Shown: positions 36,965 to 45,348 of the stretch, piece after piece
Layout: each line of letters starts with the position of its first letter
Position numbering within the stretch: position 1 is the stretch's first letter
Source: Paracoccus zhejiangensis
Lineage (GTDB): Bacteria > Pseudomonadota > Alphaproteobacteria > Rhodobacterales > Rhodobacteraceae
Assembly (NCBI RefSeq): GCF_002847445.1
Contig: NZ_CP025430.1
Location: 248,001 to 312,000, forward strand
Direction of reading: 5' to 3'
Length of the DNA: 64,000 nucleotides
The notes under the pieces: generated by a model
Told to the model about the DNA's origin: nothing
Databases searched by the model: none
The model's input: the letters and a program-made list of their open reading frames with translations, nothing else
Program-made: the position numbers and the translations under genes

Positions 36965-37552
36965 TCAACGGTTGTCCGGGCCGTCCATATCGTCGTTGGC
37001 CGCACCGATTTCGTCGAACAGTTCGGCGATCTCGAATTCGGCTTCGGCATCGGCCTCGGCGGCCAGTTCCTGGATCGACTTGCCCTGCGCCTGCAGTTCG
37101 GCCTCTTCGGTCGAACGGGCGATGTTCAGGGTGACGGTGGCCTCGACCTCGGGGTGCAGCACGACGGTCACGTCATGCAGGCCCAGTTCCTTGATCGGGT
37201 TGCCCAGAACGACCTGTTTGCGGTCGATCTTGTGGCCGGCCTCGGCGGCGACGGTTTCCACGTCGCGCGGGGTGACCGAACCGTAAAGCGCACCGGCATC
37301 GGAAGCCGAACGGATGATGACGAATTTCTCGCCATCAATGCGCGCGGCCATCTTCTCGGCCTCGGCGCGGCCTTCTTCGTTGCGGGCTTGCAGGTTGGCC
37401 TTCTGCGCCTCGAAGGCGTCGATATTGGCCTGGCTGGCGCGCAGCGCCTTGCCCTGCGGCAGAAGGAAATTGCGGGCATAGCCCTCTTTCACCTTCACCA
37501 CTTCGCCCATCTGGCCCAGCTTGGCCACACGTTCCAGCAGAATGACTTGCAT
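36965..37552 (-). CDS. rplI: 50S ribosomal protein L9
   Basis: L9 binds 23S rRNA and bridges ribosomes. The 195-residue protein opens [37 protein letters not shown], with the long connecting helix and a C-terminal domain. It is longer than the E. coli protein (149) owing to an acidic C-terminal extension of about 45 residues ([26 protein letters not shown]...). It ends the rpsF-rpsR-rplI operon, 12 bases after rpsR. Confidence 0.98.
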   Translation of the reverse strand: MQVILLERVAKLGQMGEVVKVKEGYARNFLLPQGKALRASQANIDAFEAQKANLQARNEEGRAEAEKMAARIDGEKFVIIRSASDAGALYGSVTPRDVETVAAEAGHKIDRKQVVLGNPIKELGLHDVTVVLHPEVEATVTLNIARSTEEAELQAQGKSIQELAAEADAEAEFEIAELFDEIGAANDDMDGPDNR

Positions 37553-37564
37553 CGGTCTGCCTCC

Positions 37565-37792
37565 TTATTTCACGGCGTAGGGCAGCAGGGCCAGGAAACG
37601 CGCGCGCTTGATGGCCTGGGCCAGTTTGCGCTGGTTCTTGGCCGAGACCGCGGTGATGCGCGACGGCACGATCTTGCCGCGCTCGCTGATGTAGCGCTGC
37701 AGGGTGCGGGTGTCTTTATAGTCGATCTTCGGGGCATTCTCGCCACCGAACGGGTCGACCTTGCGACGACGGAAAAACGGTTTGTTCGCCAT
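37565..37792 (-). CDS. rpsR: 30S ribosomal protein S18
   Basis: A 75-residue small-subunit protein ([27 protein letters not shown]...). It pairs with S6 on the platform of the 30S subunit. It lies 14 bases downstream of rpsF. No CxxC zinc site is present. Confidence 0.98.
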   Translation of the reverse strand: MANKPFFRRRKVDPFGGENAPKIDYKDTRTLQRYISERGKIVPSRITAVSAKNQRKLAQAIKRARFLALLPYAVK

Positions 37793-37806
37793 TGGATCAG
37801 ATCTCC

Positions 37807-38226
37807 TTACGCGCGTTCGCGGCGTTCACGACGCTCGCCGCCACGGTCACCACGATCGCCGCGGTCCCCACGGTCGCCGCGATCGCCACGGTCACCGCGC
37901 TCGTCGCGCTTCTGCATCTGGATCGAGGGGCCTTCCTCGTGCTCGTCGACGCGCACGGTCATGACGCGCATCACGTCATCGTGCAGACGGGCAAGGCGCT
38001 CCATCTCCTGCACGGCGGCCGAGGGCGCGTCGGTGCGGAGGTAGGCGTAGTGGCCCTTGCGGTTCTTGTTGATCTTGTAGGCGAGGGTGCGGACACCCCA
38101 GTATTCGTTCTCGATGACCTTGCCGCCGTTATCGGTCAGCACGGCCGAGAAATGTTCGATCAGCCCTTCGGCCTGCGTGTTCGACAGGTCCTGGCGGGCG
38201 ATCAGCACATGCTCGTACAAAGGCAT
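37807..38226 (-). CDS. rpsF: 30S ribosomal protein S6
   Basis: S6 is a 139-residue protein of the 30S platform. [26 protein letters not shown] and the [22 protein letters not shown] region are typical. The last ~32 residues are a chain of Arg-Gly-Asp triplets followed by [11 protein letters not shown], encoded by near-perfect 9-base tandem repeats (about 37841-37901). Tails of this general type occur in other alphaproteobacterial S6 proteins, but triplet number should vary. It is the first gene of the operon. Confidence 0.98.
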   Translation of the reverse strand: MPLYEHVLIARQDLSNTQAEGLIEHFSAVLTDNGGKVIENEYWGVRTLAYKINKNRKGHYAYLRTDAPSAAVQEMERLARLHDDVMRVMTVRVDEHEEGPSIQMQKRDERGDRGDRGDRGDRGDRGDRGGERRERRERA

Positions 38227-38270
38227 GGCGATCCTTTCTCAGTCTCAAGGCGCGCTTCAACGGCGGGTCA

Positions 38271-38327
38271 ATCCTTCCACGCCCCGCCACGAGAGGCTGC
38301 ACCGGTTTCGCATAGTTGCGGAAGGAT
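38271..38327 (-). promoter_or_regulatory. Stem-loop at the predicted 5' end of the rpsF operon mRNA
   Basis: ATCCTTCC (38327-38320 on the minus strand) pairs with GGAAGGAT (38278-38271). The predicted transcription start (about 38326) falls at the first base of this stem, so the leader would begin with a closed 57-base hairpin. S6:S18 is known to bind its own leader in several bacteria; this is a candidate site. I could not match the published consensus. Confidence 0.45.
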
Positions 38328-38332
38328 GCGGC

Positions 38333-38360
38333 TTTATAGCGGCGAATCCCGGCGATGCAA
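38333..38360 (-). promoter_or_regulatory. Predicted sigma-70-type promoter of rpsF-rpsR-rplI
   Basis: On the minus strand TTGCAT and TATAAA are separated by 16 bases, very close to the housekeeping consensus. The start codon lies about 100 bases downstream. Confidence 0.7.
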
Positions 38361-38470
38361 GCGTAAACGCCCCGTGGCATCGCTGACGGAAATCTGACCT
38401 GCGCGGGCGTTGACCCGGCGCCGCCGAACCCGCACCAAGGGCAGGTCCTTGCCGTGGATCGGAGAAGCAG

Positions 38471-39070
38471 ATGAAACACGCCCTGTCAACGCTCGCGCTT
38501 CTGGCGCTGACCACGCTGCCCGGCTCGGCGCAGGAGGCCGCACCCGAGGGGGCGACGCTCTGGCAGCTTGATCCCGGCCACAGCCAGGTCGCCTTCGCCT
38601 ATGACCATCTTGGCTTCTCCACCACGCGCGGTCTCTTTGGCGGCATCGAGGGGCAGATCACGCTGGACGAGGCCGCCCCGGAAAATTCCGCCGTCGAGGT
38701 CAGCTTTCCGGTCCGCGCCATGCTGACCGGCTGGCAGGACCGGTTTACCGACCTGATGGGGCCTGATTTCTTCGATCTGCCCGAGGGCAGCGACGCGCGG
38801 ATCACATTCGCCTCGACCAGCGTCGAGCCGACGGGTGAGAAGACCGCGACCGTCACCGGCGACCTGACGCTGAACGGGGTGACGAAACCCGTGGTGCTCG
38901 AGGTCGAGCTGAACCAGCAGGGCGAGAACCCGGTGACTGGCAAGCCGTGGATCGGCTTTGATGCCGAGACCACCCTCAAGCGGTCCGATTTCGGCCTCGG
39001 CCAATTCGCCCCGGCGGTGGGCGACGAGGTCGAGATCGAGATCTCGGTCGAGGCGGGCAAGGCGGAGTAG
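38471..39070 (+). CDS. YceI family periplasmic protein
   Basis: A 199-residue secreted protein with signal peptide MKHALSTLALLALTTLPGSA cleaved before QEAAPEG. The YceI lipocalin-like barrel follows: WQLDPGHSQVAFAYDHLGFS, GLFGGIEGQITLD, FPVRAMLTGWQDRFTDLMGPDFFDL, GDLTLNGVTKPVVLEVEL, and FDAETTLKRSDFGLGQFAPAVGDEVEIEISV. Related proteins bind isoprenoid quinones; the physiological role is unclear. It is divergent from rpsF. Confidence 0.93.
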   Translation: MKHALSTLALLALTTLPGSAQEAAPEGATLWQLDPGHSQVAFAYDHLGFSTTRGLFGGIEGQITLDEAAPENSAVEVSFPVRAMLTGWQDRFTDLMGPDFFDLPEGSDARITFASTSVEPTGEKTATVTGDLTLNGVTKPVVLEVELNQQGENPVTGKPWIGFDAETTLKRSDFGLGQFAPAVGDEVEIEISVEAGKAE

Positions 39071-39081
39071 CAGGTCGATCA

Positions 39082-39251
39082 GCAGACCCCGGCCCGGAGC
39101 AAGCGCGAAGCGCGCCGAGCCAGCGCCTGCCCGTTCCGGCGGGCTGGCGCTTTGGTGCCGCTGGTCCTGCCTTCACCCAGAAGAGGGCCTTGGCACCATA
39201 AATCGCATCGACGAACCGTTGCGGCGCCAGCCCACGGGCAGGCGCTGCCCC
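39082..39251 (+). repeat. Covarying intergenic element, copy F
   Basis: A complete plus-strand copy and the only one between tandem genes (yceI-type and agmatinase). It begins GCAGACCC. The closing arms CAGCGCCTGCCCGT (39121-39134) and 39234-39247 pair perfectly over 14 bp. The 5' hairpin is GGCCCGG/CCGAGCC with one mismatch and inner GCGC-GAA-GCGC. The core is of the TTTGGTGCC ... TTGGCACCATAAA subtype. Confidence 0.87.
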
Positions 39252-39312
39252 TCTGTTGCACTGGTCTCGCGGGCGGGCCATCCTGCCCCAAAACTCGCCC
39301 ACGGAGGACGCA

Positions 39313-40272
39313 ATGGCACTCGAAGACGCAAAGCATCAGGTCGATCAGGCCTTCACCCGCACCGACCCGCGCGGGCTCAGCTTCGAGAATGCCTTTGGCG
39401 GGGCGACCAGCTTTTTGCGCCGCCGCTATACCAAGGATCTGGCCGGGGCCGATATCGCCGTGACCGGCATTCCCTTCGATCAGGCCGTCACCCATCGCCC
39501 CGGCACCCGCTTCGGCCCCCGCGCCATCCGCGAGGCTTCGACCCTGCAGCCCTATGATCCGCCCTATGGCTGGGACTATGACCCGCTGTCGCTGCTGACG
39601 GTCATCGATTACGGCGACATGGCCTTCGACTATGCCAATACCCGCGACGTGCCGGCGCGGATCGAGGCGCATATCGGCGCGATCCTGGATGCCGGGGCCG
39701 CCCCGATCACCCTTGGCGGCGATCATTCCATAACCCTGCCGATCCTTCGCGCCGTGGCCGCACGGCGGGGGCCGGTGGCGCTGATCCAATTCGACGCGCA
39801 TTCCGACAGCTGGCCCGATGACGACCCAGAGCGGATCGACCACGGGACGTTCCTCTACAAGGCGATCCGGCAGGGCATCGTTGACCCGGCGGCCAGCGTC
39901 TCGGTCGGCATCCGCACCGACAATCCCGATACGATGGGGGTGACGATCCTCGACGCGCCCTCGGTCCACCGCGACGGGATCGAGGCGACGCTCAACCGCA
40001 TCCGCGCGGTGATCGGTGCGCGCCCGGTCTATCTGACCTTCGACATCGACGCGCTGGACCCGGCCTTCGCGCCCGGCACCGGCACGCCGGTCTGGGGCGG
40101 GCTGGCCAGCTGGCAGGCGGCGGCGCTGTTGCGCGGACTGGCGGGGATCGATCTCATCGGCGGCGATGTGGTCGAGGTCTCGCCACCCTATGACACGACC
40201 GGCGCGACGGCGGTGGCGGGGGCACATGTGGCGATGGAGCTGATCGCGCTTTATGGCTGGAACCGGCGCTGA
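39313..40272 (+). CDS. speB: Agmatinase-family ureohydrolase
   Basis: A 319-residue manganese ureohydrolase, probably agmatine to putrescine and urea. Metal ligands are in GGDHSITLPI, DAHSDSW and TFDIDALDPAFAPGTGTP. ATG 39313 has GGAGG 6 bases upstream and fits the family N-terminus. Guanidinobutyrase or another guanidino hydrolase activity is possible, since the family is broad. It lies between two elements, copy F before and copy E after. Confidence 0.88.
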   Translation: MALEDAKHQVDQAFTRTDPRGLSFENAFGGATSFLRRRYTKDLAGADIAVTGIPFDQAVTHRPGTRFGPRAIREASTLQPYDPPYGWDYDPLSLLTVIDYGDMAFDYANTRDVPARIEAHIGAILDAGAAPITLGGDHSITLPILRAVAARRGPVALIQFDAHSDSWPDDDPERIDHGTFLYKAIRQGIVDPAASVSVGIRTDNPDTMGVTILDAPSVHRDGIEATLNRIRAVIGARPVYLTFDIDALDPAFAPGTGTPVWGGLASWQAAALLRGLAGIDLIGGDVVEVSPPYDTTGATAVAGAHVAMELIALYGWNRR

Positions 40273-40277
40273 GGGGA

Positions 40278-40447
40278 GGGCCGGCGGACGACCGCGGGTG
40301 GCCGCTGCCGGCCGCTGAACGAAGCCCCTTTATGGCGCCAGCATATCGAACAGTTGTTCGGAGCTGAACCGCGCCAAGGCGGCCGCCCATGGGGGCGGTC
40401 GGCCGCCGGCCCGGCGCGCTTCGCGCTTGCCCCGGGCCGGGGTCTGC
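40278..40447 (-). repeat. Covarying intergenic element, copy E
   Basis: A complete minus-strand copy filling the gap between convergent agmatinase and MFS genes, 3 bases from the MFS stop. Closing arms GGGCCGGCGGACGACCGC (40278-40295) and 40395-40412 pair at 17 of 18 positions. The 5' hairpin stem is a perfect GGCCCGG/CCGGGCC with inner GCGC-GAA-GCGC. The core hairpin CGAAC-AACT-GTTCG and CCATAAA are present. Confidence 0.9.
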
Positions 40448-40450
40448 AGG

Positions 40451-41689
40451 CTAACCCCTGCGCACCCGCCTCAAGAACACCACGATCGCCACCACCATGA
40501 AGACCGAGGCCAGCATGAACGGCGCGCCGGGCAGTTCGACCACGGCGTTCTCGCCGGTGAAGCGAAAGAAGACCTGGGTGAACAGCAGCGGCCCGATGAT
40601 GGTGGTGAGGCTGGAAAGGCTGGTCATCGCCCCTTGCAACTCGCCTTGGGCTGAGGGGGGCACCTTGGCCGCCGCGATGCTGCGCAGGGGCGGATCGGCC
40701 AAAGCCTCCAGCGCCGAGGCGGCGATGACGACATAGATCATCCAGCCCTGCCAGGCGAGGCCGAAGGCCATCAGCCCGGCGGCCGAGACCGCCATGCCCA
40801 AGAGCGCCGCCCGCCACTCGCCCAGGATGCGGATCGCGCGCGGCAGGACCAGCAGCATCACCAGCGCCGCACAGATGCCATAGGCGCCAAGCGACAGCCC
40901 GATCTGCGCCTCGCTCCAGCCATAGCGATAGGTGGTGACGAAGGACCAGATCGAGGGATAGACCGCGTGCGACAGCCAATACATGGTCATCACCGCCATG
41001 ACCCAGCCGATGCCCGGATAATGCCGCATCTGCCTCAGCGCCCCCAGCGGGTTCGCCCGACGCCAGTCGAAGCGGCGGCGGTTCTCGGGCGCCAGCGTCT
41101 CGGGCAGAAGGAAATACGAGGCGACGAAATTCGCCAGCGACAGAAGGCCCGCGCCGAGGAAGGGCACGCGCGGCCCCAGCTCGCCCAACAATCCGCCGAT
41201 GACCGGCCCGACGGTGAAACCGACGCCGAAGGCCACGCCGATCAGCCCGAAATTCTTGGCCCGGTTCGTATCGTCGCTGATATCGGCGATATAGGCCGAG
41301 CAGGTGGCATAGCTGCCGCCCGAGATCCCCGCCAGCGCCCGGCCGATATAGAGCATCCACAGCGTCGTGGCGGCGGCGCAGATCAGGTTGTCGATGGCGA
41401 AGGTCAGGATCGAAATGAGCAGCACCGGCCGCCGCCCGAACCGGTCGCTGAGATTGCCGATCACCGGCGCGAACAGGAACTGCATCGCGGCGTAGATCAA
41501 GAGCAGCCAGCCGCCATCCACCGCCGCCGCGCTGATATCGTCGCCGGTCAGCTCGTGCAGCAGCGCCGGCAGCACCGGCATGATGATGGCGATGCCGATG
41601 ATGTCCAGGAACAGGATGATGAAGACCAGCACCAGCCCGCGACGGACCAGCGTGGGGGAAGGCGGAACATGTGCGCTCGACTCGACCAT
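40451..41689 (-). CDS. MFS drug transporter (tetracycline-resistance TetA-like)
   Basis: A 412-residue major-facilitator exporter with 12 hydrophobic helices. The family A motif GNLSDRFGRRPVLL follows helix 2, and LFLDIIGIAIIMPVLPALL and GFTVGPVIGGLLGE match the TetA/TCR1 group. Chromosomal members of this group in Rhodobacteraceae are common and need not confer tetracycline resistance. ATG 41689 (MVESSAHVPP) fits the family start. It is divergent from the unknown gene at 41966 across an extremely AT-rich region. Confidence 0.9.
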   Translation of the reverse strand: MVESSAHVPPSPTLVRRGLVLVFIILFLDIIGIAIIMPVLPALLHELTGDDISAAAVDGGWLLLIYAAMQFLFAPVIGNLSDRFGRRPVLLISILTFAIDNLICAAATTLWMLYIGRALAGISGGSYATCSAYIADISDDTNRAKNFGLIGVAFGVGFTVGPVIGGLLGELGPRVPFLGAGLLSLANFVASYFLLPETLAPENRRRFDWRRANPLGALRQMRHYPGIGWVMAVMTMYWLSHAVYPSIWSFVTTYRYGWSEAQIGLSLGAYGICAALVMLLVLPRAIRILGEWRAALLGMAVSAAGLMAFGLAWQGWMIYVVIAASALEALADPPLRSIAAAKVPPSAQGELQGAMTSLSSLTTIIGPLLFTQVFFRFTGENAVVELPGAPFMLASVFMVVAIVVFLRRVRRG

Positions 41690-41807
41690 GCCAGCTGCAT
41701 AGCCAATCCGGGCTGGCGGGCAATAGGCGGAGTTTCGCGGTCTTCCGGGCGTGATCCCCACGCCGCACCTGGCCTGGGGGGATAACGGGCCGGTCCTTTT
41801 CGCGGAT

Positions 41808-41915
41808 CTGAATATTCTGCAGCATTCTGAATAATATTAATTAATTTAATAAATTAAATCTATATTTATTAATGATTATATTAATCATGCATTTTATGTT
41901 AATAATATCAGTGCA
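41808..41915. other. Extremely AT-rich intergenic island
   Basis: The 90 bases 41821-41910 contain only 11 G or C residues, in a window that is otherwise strongly GC-rich. The island holds two 7-bp inverted repeats: ATGATTA-TAT-TAATCAT (41872-41888) and ATTTAAT-AA-ATTAAAT. It lies between the MFS gene and the unknown gene pair and probably carries their promoters; such islands are typical targets for silencing proteins. Confidence 0.75.
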
Positions 41916-41965
41916 TCGATATTTCGGGGGCGAGGAGGTGCGTCAACACAGGACAGGAGAGTCTG

Positions 41966-42913
41966 ATGACCAACATGGTATTGGGCCGGCTGCGCCGGCA
42001 GATCGATTACGAGGCCGCGCGTGACCGGCTTGCCGAGATCGAAGCGCGCGGCGAGGACCGGGCAGTCGATGAAGACGACCTCGAGGACGAGGCCGAAGCG
42101 CTGGAAACGCTGATCGAGGATTACGAGGCGCGGGAAATGATCCCCGCGGAGGACGAGGACGACGACGATTTCGAACGCGTACCGGGCCTCTCCTCACCGC
42201 TTGCCGAAAGCATTGCACGGCTGCGTCTGCCCAATGGCAATCGCGTGGAATTCTATGCTGCACCCTATGGCCGCGAGGTTCACATGGCCGAGATTGCCAG
42301 CGGCGGGGCAGGCGAATTGCTGCTGGGCGCCGAGGATGGTCAGGCCGCGACCGTCTTCGCAAGGCTGGCCGATCCGGCATCACCCGTACCCGCCGCGATC
42401 GCCCGGCTGGACAAGATCGGCCTCTTCGACGGGCGCGCGACCGTTGACGCCCTCGCGGGAGAGATCGAGGTCGATCCGGCGCGGATCGTCAATCTTCCCC
42501 CTGCCGCGCTCGATCAGGCCGGGTCCTGCCAGTCGGGCAATGCCGGCAAGGCCTATTTCGAGGCGAACCATTGCGGTTCGGGCGGCGGGCCGGGCTTTGG
42601 CAAGAGCGAATCCTATTGTTATGCCGACCCCTATCAATGGATCCAGAAGACCAGCGGTCGCCGCCGCGCCACCTACAGCCGGATGGCAGCCTGTGGCTCT
42701 GGCACCTGCCGGCTCAGGCATTTCTACAAGACGGCCAGCGGCTATCACACGCAGCTGATGATCGATGTTCCGGCGCCGCATGTGGCGCAGTACTGGAGCG
42801 CCAAGGGCGGTATCCGTCGCAGGCGCCGGGTCCGGTTCGAGACCTTGGGAAATAGTGCCTTCGTGCGCGGCTGGGTGGTGTTCCACTCGCAGGTCGCCGA
42901 CTGGTCCGTCTGA
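41966..42913 (+). CDS. Protein of unknown function with Cys-rich central region
   Basis: A 315-residue protein of no family I recognise. Residues 1-75 are highly charged and probably helical, ending in an acidic run. Residues 80-185 look like a small globular domain. From Cys188 there is a Gly/Ser/Tyr-rich stretch with five cysteines (GSCQSG, NHCGSG, SYCYADP, AACGSGTC), then a basic, aromatic C-terminus containing GGIRRRRRVRFE. No signal peptide or membrane helix is seen. Coding is supported by a high-GC codon pattern and GGACAGGAGAG before the ATG. It probably forms an operon with the next gene, 11 bases away. Confidence 0.75.
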   Translation: MTNMVLGRLRRQIDYEAARDRLAEIEARGEDRAVDEDDLEDEAEALETLIEDYEAREMIPAEDEDDDDFERVPGLSSPLAESIARLRLPNGNRVEFYAAPYGREVHMAEIASGGAGELLLGAEDGQAATVFARLADPASPVPAAIARLDKIGLFDGRATVDALAGEIEVDPARIVNLPPAALDQAGSCQSGNAGKAYFEANHCGSGGGPGFGKSESYCYADPYQWIQKTSGRRRATYSRMAACGSGTCRLRHFYKTASGYHTQLMIDVPAPHVAQYWSAKGGIRRRRRVRFETLGNSAFVRGWVVFHSQVADWSV

Positions 42914-42924
42914 GGGAGGCTGTC

Positions 42925-43146
42925 ATGGGCTGCAAGACCAATGTCGTCAGCAATCTGAAGAACGCCCTTTACCTCAGCCAGGGAAAATTCCGCGCCAGGG
43001 TCAGCTGGTCGCGCAAGGCACGCCAGAAATATGGCTGGAGCTATCGCAAGTGGAGCAAGGCCAAGGACAAGGGCTATTATGTCTATGCCGACGGCACCGA
43101 CTTCCTGGTCTGGAAGGTGCGCGCCTACGGTCGGCCCTGCAACTGA
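42925..43146 (+). CDS. Small basic protein of unknown function
   Basis: A 73-residue, Lys/Arg- and Tyr/Trp-rich protein (MGCKTNVVSN...) with cysteines only at residue 3 and near the C-terminus (GRPCN). The KGYYVYADGTDFLVWKVRAYG segment could be a beta hairpin. GGGAGG lies upstream of the ATG. Like its partner it is basic and aromatic near the C-terminus. No family is recognised. A ligand, toxin or partner peptide of the preceding protein is possible but is only a guess. Confidence 0.7.
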   Translation: MGCKTNVVSNLKNALYLSQGKFRARVSWSRKARQKYGWSYRKWSKAKDKGYYVYADGTDFLVWKVRAYGRPCN

Positions 43147-43222
43147 ACGGGCAGAGGCCGAGCCGCCACCCCGGTGTCGGTTCCTTCTTGCTCGTTCCGG
43201 GCAGCGGGGCTAAGTCCCGCCC

Positions 43223-44275
43223 ATGCTGCCCGAAGACCGCCTCATCCAGATCACCCAACGTTTCGAGTTTCTCGAGGCGCAGCTGAACGCGGGTGCAGCG
43301 CCCGACAAGATCGCTGCGATCAGCCGCGAATATGCCGAGCTGAAGCCGGTGGTCGAGGAAATCGCCGCCTGGCGCGCCGCGCGTGACGGCATGGCCGAGG
43401 CGCAGGCGATGCTCACTGACCCCGAGATGCGCGAACTGGCCGAGGATGAACTGGCGCGGCTGAAGGTGGCGCTGCCGGAACTGGAACAGCGGCTGCGGAT
43501 CGCGCTTCTGCCCAAGGATGCCGCCGATGCGCGGCCCGCCCTTATCGAGATCCGCCCCGGCACGGGCGGCGACGAGGCGGCGCTGTTCGCGGGCGATCTT
43601 CTCTCCATGTATCGCCGCCATGCCGAGGCGCAGGGCTGGAGTTTCCAGCTTCTGGATCTCAGCGAGACCGAACTGGGCGGCGTCAAGGAGGCGGTGGCGC
43701 GGGTCGAGGGCGAGGGGGTCTTTGCCCGGCTGAAATACGAATCCGGCGTCCATCGCGTGCAGCGCGTACCCGAGACCGAAAGCGGAGGTCGTATCCATAC
43801 CTCGGCGGCGACCGTGGCGGTGCTGCCCGAGGCGGAAGAGGTCGATATCGACATCCCCGCGACCGATATCCGCATCGACACCATGCGCGCCAGCGGGGCC
43901 GGCGGCCAGCATGTGAACACAACCGATTCCGCCGTGCGCATCACCCATCTGCCCACCGGGATCATCGTCACCAGCAGCGAGAAGTCGCAGCACCAGAACC
44001 GCGCCAATGCCATGGCCGTGCTGCGCGCGCGTCTTTACGACATCGAGCGCCAGCGCGCCGATGCCGAACGCGCCGCCGACCGCAAGTCGCAGGTCGGGTC
44101 GGGTGATCGCAGCGAGCGCATCCGCACCTACAACTTCCCGCAGGGCCGGATGACCGATCACCGCATCAACCTGACGCTCTATGCGCTGGACCGGGTGATG
44201 GCGGGCGACCTCACCGAGATCATCGACGCCCTGACCGCCCATGATCAGGCCGAGAAGCTGGCCGCACAGGAATGA
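43223..44275 (+). CDS. prfA: Peptide chain release factor 1
   Basis: RF1 ends translation at UAA and UAG. The 350-residue protein has the codon-reading PxT motif as PET in [20 protein letters not shown] and the peptidyl-hydrolysis GGQ motif at 227-229 ([13 protein letters not shown]). It overlaps prmC, whose product methylates the GGQ glutamine, by 4 bases (ATGA). Confidence 0.98.
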   Translation: MLPEDRLIQITQRFEFLEAQLNAGAAPDKIAAISREYAELKPVVEEIAAWRAARDGMAEAQAMLTDPEMRELAEDELARLKVALPELEQRLRIALLPKDAADARPALIEIRPGTGGDEAALFAGDLLSMYRRHAEAQGWSFQLLDLSETELGGVKEAVARVEGEGVFARLKYESGVHRVQRVPETESGGRIHTSAATVAVLPEAEEVDIDIPATDIRIDTMRASGAGGQHVNTTDSAVRITHLPTGIIVTSSEKSQHQNRANAMAVLRARLYDIERQRADAERAADRKSQVGSGDRSERIRTYNFPQGRMTDHRINLTLYALDRVMAGDLTEIIDALTAHDQAEKLAAQE

Positions 44276-45099
44276 TCTGGTCCGAGTTGCACCGCGAGGC
44301 CGTGGCCCGGCTGCGTGCGGCGGGGATCGAGGGCGCCGAACGCGATGCACAGCGGCTGGCCGATCATGTCTTGGGCGGGGCAGGGCGCTGGCGCTTGCGG
44401 CAGGGCGAGACGGCGGAGAGTGCCGAGCGGGCTGCTTATGACGCCGCCATCGCCGCCCGCGAAGCGCGTCAGCCGGTCAGCCAGATCACCGGAACCCGCG
44501 CCTTCTGGACGCATGATTTCCGCGTCACCAGTGACACGCTGGACCCGCGCCCCGAGACCGAGGCGCTGGTCGAGGCGGCGCTGGCCTTGCCCTGGACCTC
44601 GGTTCTGGATCTGGGCACCGGCACCGGGGCGATCCTGCTCTCGCTGCTCTCGGAACGGCCCGGTGCCACCGGAACCGGCGCGGATATCTCGGCCCCCGCG
44701 CTCGAGGTGGCGCGCGGGAATGCCGTGCGGATCGGCGTGACTGCGGATTTTCGGCAGGCCGACTGGTATGCCGGCATCGACGCGCACTTTGACCTCATCG
44801 TCTCGAACCCGCCCTATATCGCGCTGGCCGAGATGGCGGGCCTTGCGCCCGAGGTCCGGGACTGGGAGCCGCATCAGGCGCTGACCGATTTCGGTGACGG
44901 GCTTGCGGCCTATCGCGCCATTGCGGCAGGGGCGCGTGACCACCTGACCCCCGGCGGACGGGTGCTGGTCGAGATCGGGCCGACGCAGGCCGAGGCGGTG
45001 GCCGCGCTGTTCACCGCAGCCGGGGCCGAGGCAACGCGGGTGCTGCCGGATCTCGACGGGCGGGATCGCGTCATTTTTGCGCAGTTCCCGGCGATTTAG
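44272..45099 (+). CDS. prmC: Release factor glutamine methyltransferase
   Basis: PrmC methylates the GGQ glutamine of RF1 and RF2. The 275-residue protein has an N-terminal helical domain, [29 protein letters not shown] motif [13 protein letters not shown], and catalytic NPPY at 179-182. It is coupled to prfA by overlap. Confidence 0.97.
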   Translation: MIWSELHREAVARLRAAGIEGAERDAQRLADHVLGGAGRWRLRQGETAESAERAAYDAAIAAREARQPVSQITGTRAFWTHDFRVTSDTLDPRPETEALVEAALALPWTSVLDLGTGTGAILLSLLSERPGATGTGADISAPALEVARGNAVRIGVTADFRQADWYAGIDAHFDLIVSNPPYIALAEMAGLAPEVRDWEPHQALTDFGDGLAAYRAIAAGARDHLTPGGRVLVEIGPTQAEAVAALFTAAGAEATRVLPDLDGRDRVIFAQFPAI

Positions 45100-45348
45100 C
45101 GCCGTTTGCGCCGTGTTCGGCAAGAAATTCTTCACTTTCCCCTTGTAACAGGGGGATCGGCATGTTTATTCGGACTCGTGACGGGGGCGCTTGGCGCCAA
45201 CGCACGGGTCAGCCTGACAAGACGCAACACCGACCGGGGCCAGACGCCCCGCCCCGCAATCAGGGCAAGCAAGGTCTGAGAAATCGCGCTCGGGCACGAC
45301 CCCAACCTAATTCCAGACGTTGAACTGGCATTATCGACAGACAGACTG

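Noticed and set aside
37841-37901. CRISPR-like array in the tandem repeats of rpsF
   Set aside because: The units are 9 bases, contiguous without spacers and in frame with the S6 coding sequence.
45100-45348. Terminator or RNA gene in the gap between prmC and DUF4167
   Set aside because: A short CCCC/GGGG inverted repeat is present near 45137 but with no T-tract, and no conserved RNA structure could be recognised.
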